This document shows positions 1-8,422 of a stretch of 48,500 nucleotides of DNA, in pieces. The notes beneath the pieces are model-generated. The model was given only the letters and a program-made list of their open reading frames with translations. It searched no databases and was not told the origin of the DNA. This DNA is from UMGS172 sp045637775 (lineage in GTDB: Bacteria > Bacillota > Clostridia > Oscillospirales > Acutalibacteraceae). Every line of letters starts with the position of its first letter. The first letter of the stretch is position 1. The DNA lies in the NCBI GenBank assembly GCA_045637775.1, contig JAZUAC010000032.1, positions 1 to 48,500 of the forward strand, in the 5' to 3' direction. The position numbers were made by a program, and so were the translations under genes.

Positions 1-2
1 AG

Positions 3-194
3 CCTAAAGCTTTGCGTGAGGTTATCCAACGCGAGGGCAAAGAGGCTTGGCTTGTGTTGGTTGAAGGAAAATTGGGTGGAGACCGCGGAATGACGGTTTT
101 GCCGCCGCTTTATGTTGAAAAGAACGGTCAACTGACCGATGAAATGATAGAAATTTACGGTGACTATAAGGAAGGTCACGGTCGTAAAATATAG
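3..194 (+). CDS. tRNA1(Val) (adenine-N6)-methyltransferase-like protein, C-terminal fragment
   Basis: The gene enters from the left edge, so only the last 63 residues are visible. The pattern KEAWLVLVEGKLGG, then VLPPLYV and a tail ending EIYG, resembles the C-terminus of the TrmN6/YabB family of methyltransferases, which methylate A37 of tRNA-Val. The catalytic NPPY-type motif lies outside the window. The next gene is rsmI, and yabB-type genes sit just upstream of rsmI in Bacillus and many Clostridia, which supports the call. Recognition from the tail alone is moderate. Confidence 0.6.
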   Translation, partial: PKALREVIQREGKEAWLVLVEGKLGGDRGMTVLPPLYVEKNGQLTDEMIEIYGDYKEGHGRKI

Positions 195-199
195 ATTTG

Positions 200-247
200 C
201 CTCCCTTGTTAAAGGGAGGGAGACCGCCGAATGGCGGTGGAGGGATT
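200..247. repeat. Two-hairpin intergenic element
   Basis: A perfect 8-bp stem (CCTCCCTT, loop GTTA, AAGGGAGG; 200-219) is followed by a perfect 6-bp stem (ACCGCC, loop GAAT, GGCGGT; 223-238) and GGAGGGATTC. The first hairpin is not followed by a T-run, so it is a poor terminator. It resembles the arms of the hairpin at 22679-22706 and the GGGAGGAT hairpin at 23819-23837. Two different hairpins in a row suggest a dispersed REP/MITE-like element, which is inference. Confidence 0.45.
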
Positions 248-300
248 CCAAAGGAGTTCATCGTCCGCAGAATTCAAACGAAATCAGAAAGGATCACCTT

Positions 301-1125
301 ATGGCAGGTAAATTATATGTTGTGGGTACTCCCATCGGCAACCTTGGTGATTTGTCGCCAAGAGCGGCCGAAATACTCGAAACGGTCGATTTTATCGCCG
401 CCGAGGACACCCGTGTGACGGTTAAACTGCTTAATCACCTTGGCATAAAAAAGTCGATGGTGAGTTATCATGAGCATAACAAGGCATCACAGCATGAAAA
501 AATCGCTGACCGAATAGAAATGGGTGAAACCTGCGCTTTGGTAACCGATGCAGGCATGCCTGCTATTTCCGACCCCGGTGAGGACTTGGTGCGTTACTGC
601 CGTGAAAGGCAACTGCCTATTGAGTCGGTGCCGGGACCGAGTGCGCTTATAACCGCGCTTGCAATTTCGGGAATGCCGTCCAAGCGCTTCAGTTTTGAAG
701 GCTTTTTGTCGGTCGAAAAAAAGGAAAGGGAAGCCCATTTGGAATCGTTAAGGCAGTATACCCACACCCTTATTTTCTATGAAGCACCTCACAAGCTTGC
801 AACCACTCTTCGAGATATGTTGAAGTATTTTGGTGATCGTAAGATTGCACTTGTGAAGGAGCTGACCAAGCTGCACGAAAACTGCGAATTGACCACTTTG
901 GCTGAAGCTAACGAGAAGTATTCTGACGGCAGCGCCAAGGGTGAGTATGTTCTGATAGTTGCAGGTGCAGAGCCCGAGGACACCGAGAAGGAGTACACCA
1001 TCGAGATGGCTGTGGAAATGGCCAAGGGCTTTATCAATGACGGAATGTCACCCACCGCCGCCGCTAAAAGTGCCGCAGGTCTCACGGGCTTCCGCCGAAA
1101 CGAAATATATAAGAATCTTATATAA
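301..1125 (+). CDS. rsmI: 16S rRNA (cytidine(1402)-2'-O)-methyltransferase RsmI
   Basis: RsmI 2'-O-methylates C1402 in the decoding centre of 16S rRNA using SAM. The 274-residue protein has the tetrapyrrole-methylase fold signatures GTPIGNLGDLS (residues 9-19), AEDTR (34-38), TDAGMP (82-87), SDPG (90-93) and VPGPSA (110-115). The reading frame stays open upstream as far as 160, but the start at 301 follows AGAAAGGA and gives the usual N-terminus MAGKLYVVGTPIG; the upstream frame runs through the two-hairpin element and is not family-like. The neighbour upstream is a trmN6-like gene, the usual arrangement. Confidence 0.95.
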   Translation: MAGKLYVVGTPIGNLGDLSPRAAEILETVDFIAAEDTRVTVKLLNHLGIKKSMVSYHEHNKASQHEKIADRIEMGETCALVTDAGMPAISDPGEDLVRYCRERQLPIESVPGPSALITALAISGMPSKRFSFEGFLSVEKKEREAHLESLRQYTHTLIFYEAPHKLATTLRDMLKYFGDRKIALVKELTKLHENCELTTLAEANEKYSDGSAKGEYVLIVAGAEPEDTEKEYTIEMAVEMAKGFINDGMSPTAAAKSAAGLTGFRRNEIYKNLI

Positions 1126-1165
1126 CAATTTATTATTTTAAATATAGTGTTGGAGGTATTGCGTG

Positions 1166-2230
1166 ATGAAAAAATGGCTATCGGTTTTACTGGCTTTTGT
1201 ATTGATGTTGTCGGTTACTGCCTGCGGTTATTCAAAGCAGGATAATCCCGACACTGTTTTTTCGGTCTGGGATGAATTCTTTGAGATAGAATCAACCGAT
1301 TCAGATGACGGAAATTCCAACGATAATGATTCAGATGACGGCGATGCTGACGACAAAGACTCAGACGATGATTCCGTCGGCTATTCACCGCTGTTGTATA
1401 AAGCCACCGATTCAAACGGCAACGAGGTTTATCTTCTCGGTTCGATTCATGTGGGATATGAGGATATGTATCCGTTACCGCAGTATGTGCTTGATGCTTA
1501 TAAAAAATCTGATACATTGGCGGTTGAGTGCGATATTATAGCGTTTGAGGAAGATGCCAACGCAACCACAGCAATGCTCTCAAAGTTCATGTATTTGGAC
1601 GGCACAACCATCGAAGATCACATTAGTACAAATGTGTATCAACAAGCGGTTGAGATTTTAAAGAGTAATAATTATTATTCATCGGTAATGGACTACTACA
1701 CTGCCTATATGTGGTCTGAGTTTATTAACGCGTTTATGCAGTCGAAGTCCCAATACGAGGCCGAATATGGTATTGACCGCTTTTTTATCAATGAAGCATA
1801 CGACGACAAAAAGCCCATTGCCGAAGTCGAGTCGGTTGAGTTTCAGTATAATATGTTTGCAAACTTTTCCGACGGATTGCAGGAAATGCTTTTGCAGAGC
1901 ACAATTGCAAGTTATTATGCCGATAATTATGATGAGCAGATAGAGGAAATGCTGGATGCTTGGTGCAAGGGCGACGCTGACAAAATAGTGGAAATGGCAA
2001 GACCTGACTCCGACAACGTCTTATTGACTGAAGATCAGAAAAAACTGCTTAAGGAGTATGATGATGCACTGATAGTCAACAGAAACCGTACCATGACCGA
2101 TTATGCCGAACAGGCACTTCGCTCGGGCGATACGGTGTTTATCTGTGTCGGTGCGGCACACGTTGTGGGTGATGACGGTATGGTACAACAGCTCAAAGAT
2201 CGCGGTTATAAGGTTGAACAGATAAAATAA
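1166..2230 (+). CDS. TraB/GumN-family lipoprotein
   Basis: A 354-residue secreted lipoprotein. Residues 1-20 form a signal peptide ending in the lipobox LSVTAC (Cys20). An unusually acidic Asp/Ser/Asn linker (about residues 45-72) follows, then a TraB/GumN-type domain: the early YLLGSIHVG motif and a late GAAHVVGDDG motif contain the two conserved His positions. This family is thought to include metalloprotease-like proteins (Tiki/TraB/PrgY), but bacterial members are mostly uncharacterised, so no substrate is assigned. GGAGG at 1152-1156 favours ATG 1166 over GTG 1163. An intrinsic terminator follows, so it appears monocistronic. Confidence 0.82.
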   Translation: MKKWLSVLLAFVLMLSVTACGYSKQDNPDTVFSVWDEFFEIESTDSDDGNSNDNDSDDGDADDKDSDDDSVGYSPLLYKATDSNGNEVYLLGSIHVGYEDMYPLPQYVLDAYKKSDTLAVECDIIAFEEDANATTAMLSKFMYLDGTTIEDHISTNVYQQAVEILKSNNYYSSVMDYYTAYMWSEFINAFMQSKSQYEAEYGIDRFFINEAYDDKKPIAEVESVEFQYNMFANFSDGLQEMLLQSTIASYYADNYDEQIEEMLDAWCKGDADKIVEMARPDSDNVLLTEDQKKLLKEYDDALIVNRNRTMTDYAEQALRSGDTVFICVGAAHVVGDDGMVQQLKDRGYKVEQIK

Positions 2231-2237
2231 AAATTAA

Positions 2238-2270
2238 AACCCGACAGATTTTCTGTCGGGTTGTTTGTTT
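2238..2270 (+). terminator. Intrinsic terminator after TraB/GumN lipoprotein
   Basis: A 10-bp perfect stem ACCCGACAGA / TCTGTCGGGT with a 3-nt loop is followed by TGTTTGTTT. Confidence 0.9.
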
Positions 2271-2298
2271 AGAGGGTGCGGTATTAGATGTAATCGAT

Positions 2299-2823
2299 CT
2301 ATTGCATATCGTTGGGAATATCATAAAATTTTATTTTATCAAATTTGTAATCTTTTTCTAATATAAAAGCCAAGTCATCGGCGTTTTCAATGCGCCGTCC
2401 TTCTTCAAGCACTGTCCAACTCCTTGTTTTTAAATCGTATTCTTTAACGGAAATCCATAACACGTTTTGTGTTTCGGTGCGACAACAAGCGCGCTTAAGT
2501 TCGTTATGGTCAAAAACAAGAAATTCTGTTTCTAAATCAATATCAAAAAATTTGTTATTTGTAACATAGTCCATTAGTGCAGGGTATATCCGTATGAGAG
2601 GAATTATTAATATTATTGTAAAAACCAAAGTGGAAATGAGAGAGATTATTAAAATTGAAAGGGGCAACATGGCAATTGACCAATCATCTTGAGTATATTC
2701 CGAAAATTCTTTATCTCCGAGCAATCCGTCAGTAGCGAAGAATACGATTATTAGTACAGTTAAACTGATAATCGCTCCAAATAAACAAATTCTAAATTTT
2801 TTGTTTTTAAAGTCAAAAAACAT
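2299..2823 (-). CDS. Small membrane protein of unknown function
   Basis: A 174-residue protein that I do not recognise. It has two hydrophobic spans (about residues 12-30 and 54-82), then a soluble C-terminal domain of roughly 90 residues containing CCRTETQNVLWISVKEYDLK. The start MFFDFKNKKF follows CTGGAGATG at good spacing; the frame stays open upstream to about 2892 but that part lacks a ribosome site. It lies just downstream of tRNA-Val on the same strand. Confidence 0.6.
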   Translation of the reverse strand: MFFDFKNKKFRICLFGAIISLTVLIIVFFATDGLLGDKEFSEYTQDDWSIAMLPLSILIISLISTLVFTIILIIPLIRIYPALMDYVTNNKFFDIDLETEFLVFDHNELKRACCRTETQNVLWISVKEYDLKTRSWTVLEEGRRIENADDLAFILEKDYKFDKIKFYDIPNDMQ

Positions 2824-2908
2824 ATTTTCATCTCCAGGCGATTTGTTTAGGACAATCATAACACAAAAAAAGAATAACCGCAACTGTATCAAAGCTGAGG
2901 TTATTCTT

Positions 2909-2984
2909 TGGTGGACGCTGGGGGACTCGAACCCTCGACCGCCCGCACGTCAAGCGGGGGCTCTACCAGCTGAGCTAAACGTCC
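2909..2984 (-). tRNA. tRNA-Val (anticodon GAC)
   Basis: On the minus strand the sequence begins GGACGTTTAGCTCAGCTGG and ends AGCGTCC-A-CCA. The acceptor stem pairs over 7 bp (one G-T), the anticodon stem is CCCGC/GCGGG with loop TTGACGT, and the T-arm is GGGTTCGAGTCCC. Anticodon GAC reads Val codons. CCA is encoded. Length is 76 nt. Confidence 0.95.
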
Positions 2985-3004
2985 ATTATTCAACTGCAAG
3001 GGTT

Positions 3005-3033
3005 ATTATATACAATCGCAGTAGAAAAGTCAA
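3005..3033 (-). promoter_or_regulatory. Sigma-A promoter of tRNA-Val
   Basis: On the minus strand TTGACT, a 17-bp spacer and TATAAT lie about 20 nt upstream of the tRNA 5' end. Confidence 0.85.
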
Positions 3034-3068
3034 GCATTATTTTAGAAAATTGAAAAGTTTTATTTACC

Positions 3069-4136
3069 CTATGCGTTCTTTCGGCATCTCTCCCAAAAAC
3101 TCAATACCGTAACGCATAATATCAGCATGGCAACGGCGGCGGGCAGGCTATTGTTGGACATTTTTGCACTTGCCGTATTGAAACTTGCCGTTTCTACTGT
3201 CAAAGGAAATATATTATTGATAAAAGTTATTATCATCGCCGACAGTGAGCCGTGCGCTATGCGAGATGCGACTATTAATCCGATTTCTGGTTTTATCGTT
3301 TTTGCCGAAAACATGACCTGGAAGATTACCGAAACACCGCCAAACCCAAGTAAAAAACCCATAAACGGCAGTTGCTTTACGGTGCAATGTGTCAACCCTA
3401 CCGTAACCTCTAAAAATCCGATAATTTCGGGATAATTAGTTGGAATAACGGTTGATAAAATCTCTCCGACTCCCGAAAAAAACACCACAAATGCGCAAAT
3501 GTTAAGTATGGTCATCCCTGCATCCGAAACCGAGGTCACAAAGGCATCGGCAACCGAGCGAGTGTGAGGCACTTTCTCAGAAACGGTTTGTATGTCGCTT
3601 CCGAAAAAACTGTCGGGCACAAATCTTATACAAACGGCAATTATAACGGTTGCCATCAGATGTGCCGTCAACAGCCGTAAACCAATATCATTGCTTTTCA
3701 GCATACACAAACCAACCGCCGTAACAACAAACGAAGGTCCTGCGTTGACCGAAAAGGTCAGCATTTTAAGTGCTTTTGTGTGTGAAATTTTGCCGTCCTT
3801 GTATAACGTGTTCAATAGCTTTGCACCGACAGGATAGCCTGATATGGTTGACAGTAAAAATACTGATGCTGCGTCACCCTCAAGTCCGAATAAAAGCCGT
3901 GTCAGGGGTGATACAATTCGTCCCAAAGCCTGACCGACACCAGAGTATGAAATAAAAAGTCCCACCGCCGTGAACAAAAATAACGAGGGTATAACATTGC
4001 TTGCACAAAGCATTAGCCCTTTTTTTATTCCAAACCGCACACAGCCCGACAAAAGCAGTACTGCAACCGCTGAAAGAACCGCAACAACGGTTAAAATGGC
4101 GGTTTTTAATTTAACGATGACAAAGGCTTTGGGCAT
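3069..4136 (-). CDS. ylbJ: Sporulation integral membrane protein YlbJ
   Basis: A 355-residue polytopic membrane protein of the nucleoside-recognition (Gate) domain family. The patterns IPSLFLFTAVGLFIS, SVFLLSTISGYPVGAKLL and SVNAGPSFVVTAVG are typical of YlbJ. In Bacillus subtilis YlbJ is a sigma-E-controlled protein needed for heat-resistant spores; its transported substrate is unknown. The start at 4136 follows AAAGGAGTG with a 7-nt gap; the frame stays open further upstream but no ribosome site is seen there. It is divergent from yqfC, another sporulation gene, so the roughly 90-bp gap probably carries back-to-back sporulation promoters. Confidence 0.85.
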   Translation of the reverse strand: MPKAFVIVKLKTAILTVVAVLSAVAVLLLSGCVRFGIKKGLMLCASNVIPSLFLFTAVGLFISYSGVGQALGRIVSPLTRLLFGLEGDAASVFLLSTISGYPVGAKLLNTLYKDGKISHTKALKMLTFSVNAGPSFVVTAVGLCMLKSNDIGLRLLTAHLMATVIIAVCIRFVPDSFFGSDIQTVSEKVPHTRSVADAFVTSVSDAGMTILNICAFVVFFSGVGEILSTVIPTNYPEIIGFLEVTVGLTHCTVKQLPFMGFLLGFGGVSVIFQVMFSAKTIKPEIGLIVASRIAHGSLSAMIITFINNIFPLTVETASFNTASAKMSNNSLPAAVAMLILCVTVLSFWERCRKNA

Positions 4137-4157
4137 GGTAATCACTCCTTTAGAAAT

Positions 4158-4205
4158 AATATATGTCAACTTGTTTGAATGAATGAACTGCAATCGACAT
4201 AAGAT
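4158..4205. promoter_or_regulatory. Possible divergent sigma-E-like promoters for ylbJ and yqfC
   Basis: On the plus strand CATAAGAT (4198-4205) loosely fits the sigma-E -10 pattern CATACANT, with TGAATGAA about 15 nt upstream. On the minus strand CATATATT (4158-4165) could serve ylbJ. Neither match is strong; the idea rests mainly on both genes being sigma-E-dependent in Bacillus. Confidence 0.25.
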
Positions 4206-4225
4206 TTTAAAAAGGAGTGTTTGCT

Positions 4226-4519
4226 TTGAAAAAATTAAAGCCTGACATGAAGTTTTCAAAACCTAAGCTGAATTTTTTTGCCGAACTGCCCGAGATTTCG
4301 GGCCCTATAATAAAGCTATGCGGCAACAAAGAGGTGTCGGTTGACGGTTGCCGTTCGGTGGTGGATTATTATGACGACCGAATAAAGCTGTCGATTTCGG
4401 GCGGTGCAGTCACATTTTTCGGCACCGATTTGAAAATCACCACCCTGACCGATTCTTCGGCGACGATAAAAGGCAAGCTCAACAATGTTGAGTTTGCGGT
4501 AAGGAATGGGAACACATGA
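4226..4519 (+). CDS. yqfC: Sporulation protein YqfC
   Basis: A 97-residue YabP/YqfC-family protein with the patterns AELPEISGPIIKLCGN, YYDDRIKLSI and GTDLKITTL. In Bacillus yqfC is expressed in the mother cell under sigma-E and precedes yqfD. The start is TTG at 4226, 8 nt after GGAG (4214-4217); a GTG at 4217 overlaps that ribosome site and is unlikely. It overlaps yqfD by four bases (ATGA), so the two are translationally coupled. Confidence 0.88.
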   Translation: MKKLKPDMKFSKPKLNFFAELPEISGPIIKLCGNKEVSVDGCRSVVDYYDDRIKLSISGGAVTFFGTDLKITTLTDSSATIKGKLNNVEFAVRNGNT

Positions 4520-5685
4520 TAATCGAAGCGTTGAGAGAAACTTTTGGATATGTTCGGTTTGAGGTTACGGGTGAGTTCCCCGAAAGACTTTTAAATCAAC
4601 TCAGCATGAACGGTGTCAGCGTTTGGGGAATCGCACGTAAAGGTAAAAACATCACGGCTTGCATCAGCATCAAGGATTATTTCAAGATAAGGCAGTACCG
4701 AGGCAAAAATCGGGTAAGAACACGTATACTCACCCGCCACGGATTGCCTTTTTTTGCGTCAAAATACCGCTTGAGGGTAGGCTTTTTTGCAGGTCTTGTT
4801 TTGTATTTTTCGGTGTTGTTTTTCATGCAATCTTTTGTGTGGAATGTGCGGGTTGTGGGAAACGAAAGCATCAAGACCGAGGAAATAATCGCCACCTGCC
4901 GTGAACTCGGACTTTATGAGGGTGCCGATATATCAAAACTGGATGTTGAGCAGATAAGAACAAGACTTGCTTTACAGCTGGATGGAATTGCTTGGGCGTC
5001 GGTCAATATTGAGGGTGTCAGGGCAACCGTCAACATCTCGGAGTCTAAGGGCGGAAAAACCCCCGAAACACCGCCTTGTAACCTTAAAGCCTCGGTTGAC
5101 GGAATCATAACCAAAATCGAGGTCACAGCGGGTACAATAGCCGTTAAGGTCGGTCAAACCGTGCAAAAAGGTCAGCTTTTGGTCTCGGGTATCACCGAGT
5201 TTAAGGATGGTACATATCAGTTTGGCGTGTCCGAAGGCAAGGTGTTTGCCGAAACAGTACACGAGACCGAAATCTTTGTACCGTTTGAAGAAACTCAATC
5301 GGTGCGTGTGGGCACTCCCAAAACCCGAAAAGCATTGTCGTTTTTTGGAATAAAAATTCCGCTTTATTTAGGCTCGGTCAAGGGCGACTACGAAACTGAA
5401 ACACAAACCAAACGTTATGAGAAAAATGAAATGTACCTACCCATAACGGTTACCGAAACGGTGTTTTACAAGCTTGAAACCAAAACAGTAACCTTATCTC
5501 AGGAAGAGGCACGGCAAAAGGGAATGTTACAGCTTGAAAATTATGAAAAAACCGAGCTTAATAATACAGAAATCTTAGAGAGAAAGGTCGATTTTGAGCT
5601 GAAGTCGAACGGCGTTTTACTGAAAGCTAAATATAAATGTTTGGAAAACATCGCAATTACTGATTTATTGTTGATTTTGGAGTGA
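4516..5685 (+). CDS. yqfD: Sporulation protein YqfD
   Basis: A 389-residue single-pass membrane protein. The N-terminal about 85 residues are basic and cytoplasmic, a transmembrane helix spans about residues 91-110 (FFAGLVLYFSVLFFMQSF), and an extracytoplasmic FtsQ/POTRA-like segment follows (VRVVGNESIKTEEI). A lipoyl/biotinyl-like stretch (about 198-230: ASVDGIITKIEVTAGTI, VGQTVQKGQLLVSG) resembles the barrel-sandwich fold of YqfD proteins. In Bacillus YqfD is needed for forespore maturation. The next gene is phoH. Confidence 0.88.
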   Translation: MIIEALRETFGYVRFEVTGEFPERLLNQLSMNGVSVWGIARKGKNITACISIKDYFKIRQYRGKNRVRTRILTRHGLPFFASKYRLRVGFFAGLVLYFSVLFFMQSFVWNVRVVGNESIKTEEIIATCRELGLYEGADISKLDVEQIRTRLALQLDGIAWASVNIEGVRATVNISESKGGKTPETPPCNLKASVDGIITKIEVTAGTIAVKVGQTVQKGQLLVSGITEFKDGTYQFGVSEGKVFAETVHETEIFVPFEETQSVRVGTPKTRKALSFFGIKIPLYLGSVKGDYETETQTKRYEKNEMYLPITVTETVFYKLETKTVTLSQEEARQKGMLQLENYEKTELNNTEILERKVDFELKSNGVLLKAKYKCLENIAITDLLLILE

Positions 5686-5760
5686 AAATAATGTAGAATA
5701 GTATGTGGACGAGTATATCTTGTTACTTTTCAATTTTTTTGAAAGGTTGTGTGATGAAGC

Positions 5761-6747
5761 TTGACGGAGCAGACCATAAACATCGAGCGTGTTGAATATG
5801 TGTACGGACTTTTTGGGAATCTGGATGAAAACATCCGTCTTATCGAAAAAGAATTTTCGGTCAAAATTTCATTGCGTTCGGGTGAAATAAAGGTTTCGGG
5901 TGAGCCGGAAGGTGTTGACAAGGCGGTTCGCACTTTGAACGGACTTTTGTCGCTTATCAGCCGCGGCGAAACCTTAACCGAGCAGAATATCCGTTATATC
6001 ATGTCTCTGGCAACCGACGGAGACGACAACGGCATCCGCAAAATGTCGGATACCGATTGCATCTGTATCACCTCAAAGGGGAAGCCGATAAAGCCCAAAA
6101 CTATCGGTCAGAAGAAATATGTTGAGGCTATACACAAAAACACTGTGACCATCGGTGTCGGTCCTGCGGGAACGGGTAAGACCTATCTGGCGGTGGCGAT
6201 GGCGGTGGCTGCTTTCAGAGCCAAAACGATAAACCGAATCATTCTCACCCGACCTGCCGTTGAGGCAGGCGAAAAGCTGGGCTTTTTGCCGGGTGATTTA
6301 CAACAAAAGGTTGACCCTTACTTGCGCCCTCTCTACGACGCGCTTTTTGATATGCTTGGAGCCGAAAACTTCCAAAAATGTCAGGAACGCGGAGATATTG
6401 AGGTAGCACCGCTTGCCTATATGCGCGGAAGGACGCTTGACGATAGCTTCATAATCCTCGACGAGGCACAAAACACCACCTCTGAACAGATGAAAATGTT
6501 TTTGACCCGATTGGGCTTCAACTCAAAAGCCGTTGTCACGGGTGACATCACACAGATCGACCTGCCCGATGGCAAAAAATCGGGTTTGAAAGAGGTTTTG
6601 CACATTCTGGAAGGTGTCGACGATATTGCGATTTCAAGGTTTAATGAACGCGATGTTGTCCGTCACCGACTGGTTCAAGAGATAATCAAGGCATACGAAA
6701 AGTATGAAGAAAAAAAGCAAAGGAGCAGACACAGTGGAGAAAGATAA
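5761..6747 (+). CDS. phoH: PhoH-family ATPase
   Basis: A 328-residue PhoH-like P-loop ATPase with an N-terminal KH-like region, Walker A GPAGTGKT (residues 134-141) and Walker B ILDEAQN (232-238). PhoH proteins accompany ybeY and are linked to RNA metabolism; their exact reaction is uncertain. Initiation is at TTG 5761, since the frame is closed by a stop at 5755. An AAAGG lies 14 nt upstream, a long spacing, so translation may be modest. The 3' end overlaps ybeY by 14 bp. Confidence 0.9.
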   Translation: MTEQTINIERVEYVYGLFGNLDENIRLIEKEFSVKISLRSGEIKVSGEPEGVDKAVRTLNGLLSLISRGETLTEQNIRYIMSLATDGDDNGIRKMSDTDCICITSKGKPIKPKTIGQKKYVEAIHKNTVTIGVGPAGTGKTYLAVAMAVAAFRAKTINRIILTRPAVEAGEKLGFLPGDLQQKVDPYLRPLYDALFDMLGAENFQKCQERGDIEVAPLAYMRGRTLDDSFIILDEAQNTTSEQMKMFLTRLGFNSKAVVTGDITQIDLPDGKKSGLKEVLHILEGVDDIAISRFNERDVVRHRLVQEIIKAYEKYEEKKQRSRHSGER

Positions 6748-7234
6748 GGTAAAAGTGAACATTTCCAACAAGCAAAAGGTCGAAAAGATACCCACAGGTA
6801 TCAGAATGCTGATTCGCCGTGCCTGCATTGCCGTTTTGAAGATGGAAGAATTCCACGATTCGGCCGAAGTAGAGGTCTCGTTTGTTGACGACAAGCAGAT
6901 TCACGAAATGAATATGCAGTTCAGAAATATCGACCGCCCGACCGATGTCTTGTCGTTCCCTTTGGGTGAGGACGGAGTTTATGACGAAAACCCTGCAACG
7001 GGTGCCAAAATGCTTGGCGACATTGTCATTTCGGTTGAACACGCCAAGGCACAAGCCGAGGAATACGGTCACACCTTCCAGCGCGAAATGGCATTTTTGA
7101 CGGTACATTCCATGTTGCATTTGTTGGGCTATGACCATGTAAACGGCGGTATTGAGGCCGAGACTATGCGTGAAAAGGAAGAAACGGTGCTTTTGCAGAT
7201 GGGACTCACACGCGAAGTCGCATTTTTAGAGTGA
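6734..7234 (+). CDS. ybeY: Endoribonuclease YbeY (rRNA maturation factor)
   Basis: A 166-residue metallo-RNase that acts in 16S rRNA 3'-end maturation and ribosome quality control. The zinc motif HSMLHLLGYDH supplies His125, His129 and His135. The strand pattern VEVSFVDD and RPTDVLSFPLGE is diagnostic. GTG 6734 is chosen because AAAGGAG lies about 9 nt before it; an in-frame ATG at 6704 inside phoH would add ten atypical residues. The diacylglycerol kinase and cytidine deaminase genes found between ybeY and era in many Firmicutes are absent. Confidence 0.93.
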   Translation: MEKDKVKVNISNKQKVEKIPTGIRMLIRRACIAVLKMEEFHDSAEVEVSFVDDKQIHEMNMQFRNIDRPTDVLSFPLGEDGVYDENPATGAKMLGDIVISVEHAKAQAEEYGHTFQREMAFLTVHSMLHLLGYDHVNGGIEAETMREKEETVLLQMGLTREVAFLE

Positions 7235-7262
7235 GATAAATTTTAAATTAAGGAATATAGTA

Positions 7263-8192
7263 ATGAGTGAACAGAAATCGGCTTTTATAGCCATTGTAGG
7301 ACGTGCAAATGTCGGAAAATCATCGTTGATGAACTGTGTATTGGGTCAGAAGGTGGCCATTGTTTCGGACAAGCCGCAAACCACCCGTACCCGCATTATG
7401 GGTGTTAAAACCCTTGATGAAACACAGTTGGTATATATCGACACGCCGGGATTCCACAAGCCTAAAAACAAATTGGGTGAAAGGATGATGGACTCGGTTT
7501 CACAAGGCCTTTCGGATGTTGACGTTGTGACGCTTGTGGTCGAGGCAAAACCTAAATTCAAGCTTGATGCAGAAGATATGCCGAAGGCGGAATTGGCTCT
7601 TATTGAGGAGTTCAAAAACCGCCGCTTAAAAGCGATTCTTTGCATAAATAAAATCGATATTTTAGAGGATAAGAGCGACCTTTTGGAGGTTATCTCGGCC
7701 TATACCTCGCTTTATAACTTTGAGGCTGTTTTGCCTATATCCGCTAAAACAGGCGATGGAGTAGACGAGCTGTTGAAAGAACAGTTGAAGTATGCCAAAC
7801 CCTCACCGCATTTCTTTGCCGACGATGAAGTTACCGACCAGGCTGACAGCGTTATGGTCACCGAAATGATACGCGAAAAAATGCTTCACCTTCTCGATAA
7901 AGAGATTCCCCACGGCGTGGCCGTTGGTCTTGAACGCTTTTTTGAGCGTGATACCGTGCAGGGTGAACCCATAATCGAGGCCGAGGCGATAATTTACTGC
8001 GAACGCGACTCACACAAGGGAATTATCATCGGTAAGGGCGGTGCAATGCTCAAGAAAATCGGCTCGCTCGCACGTGCCGATATTGAAGAGTTTTTCGGTT
8101 GCAAGTGTAACCTTAAATTGTGGGTCAAGGTTAAAGAGGATTGGCGCAACCGCGACGGACTGATAAGGTCGTTTGGGTTGGATAATAAATAA
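7263..8192 (+). CDS. era: GTPase Era
   Basis: A 309-residue Ras-like GTPase that binds the 3' end of 16S rRNA and helps assemble the 30S subunit. Motifs: G1 GRANVGKSS (13-21; Ala replaces the usual Pro), G3 DTPG (60-63), G4 NKID (129-132), SAKTGDGVDEL, and a C-terminal KH domain with GIIIGKGG (253-260). Length is normal for the family. A 28-nt gap from ybeY suggests one operon. Confidence 0.96.
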   Translation: MSEQKSAFIAIVGRANVGKSSLMNCVLGQKVAIVSDKPQTTRTRIMGVKTLDETQLVYIDTPGFHKPKNKLGERMMDSVSQGLSDVDVVTLVVEAKPKFKLDAEDMPKAELALIEEFKNRRLKAILCINKIDILEDKSDLLEVISAYTSLYNFEAVLPISAKTGDGVDELLKEQLKYAKPSPHFFADDEVTDQADSVMVTEMIREKMLHLLDKEIPHGVAVGLERFFERDTVQGEPIIEAEAIIYCERDSHKGIIIGKGGAMLKKIGSLARADIEEFFGCKCNLKLWVKVKEDWRNRDGLIRSFGLDNK

Positions 8193-8272
8193 TCCAATTT
8201 TTCTCATGGTTAAGACATTGGACTTTTCGCAAAATAGTTATGTAATAAAACTTATTTTGCGGAGGGTTAGAA

Positions 8273-8422
8273 ATGTTGGAAGTCAACGCTTGGGACAAGT
8301 TTTATAAATCGGGCAGTGTTTTTGATTATATTGACTACTGCCAACAAAGGTACACATACAAGGAAAAGGAGCAGTCAGACGGTGAAATTTTCGACCGACG
8401 GTCTTGTGATAAAAGAGAATAA
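8273..8422 (+). CDS. yqzL: YqzL-like small protein
   Basis: A 49-residue ORF starting at ATG 8273, 7 nt after GGAGGG (8261-8266). The N-terminal pattern AWDKFYKSGSVFDYIDYC matches the short YqzL family (W..F..TG....YL.YKE), which in Bacillus lies between era and recO, exactly as here. The last 41 nt overlap recO in another frame, and the ribosome site of recO (8365-8371) lies inside this gene, so recO may be translationally coupled to it. Function of the family is unknown. The C-terminal tail is longer than in typical members. Confidence 0.7.
   Translation: MLEVNAWDKFYKSGSVFDYIDYCQQRYTYKEKEQSDGEIFDRRSCDKRE

Noticed and set aside
197..418. ORF beginning inside the two-hairpin element
   Set aside because: Overlaps rsmI in another frame and has no ribosome site or family pattern.
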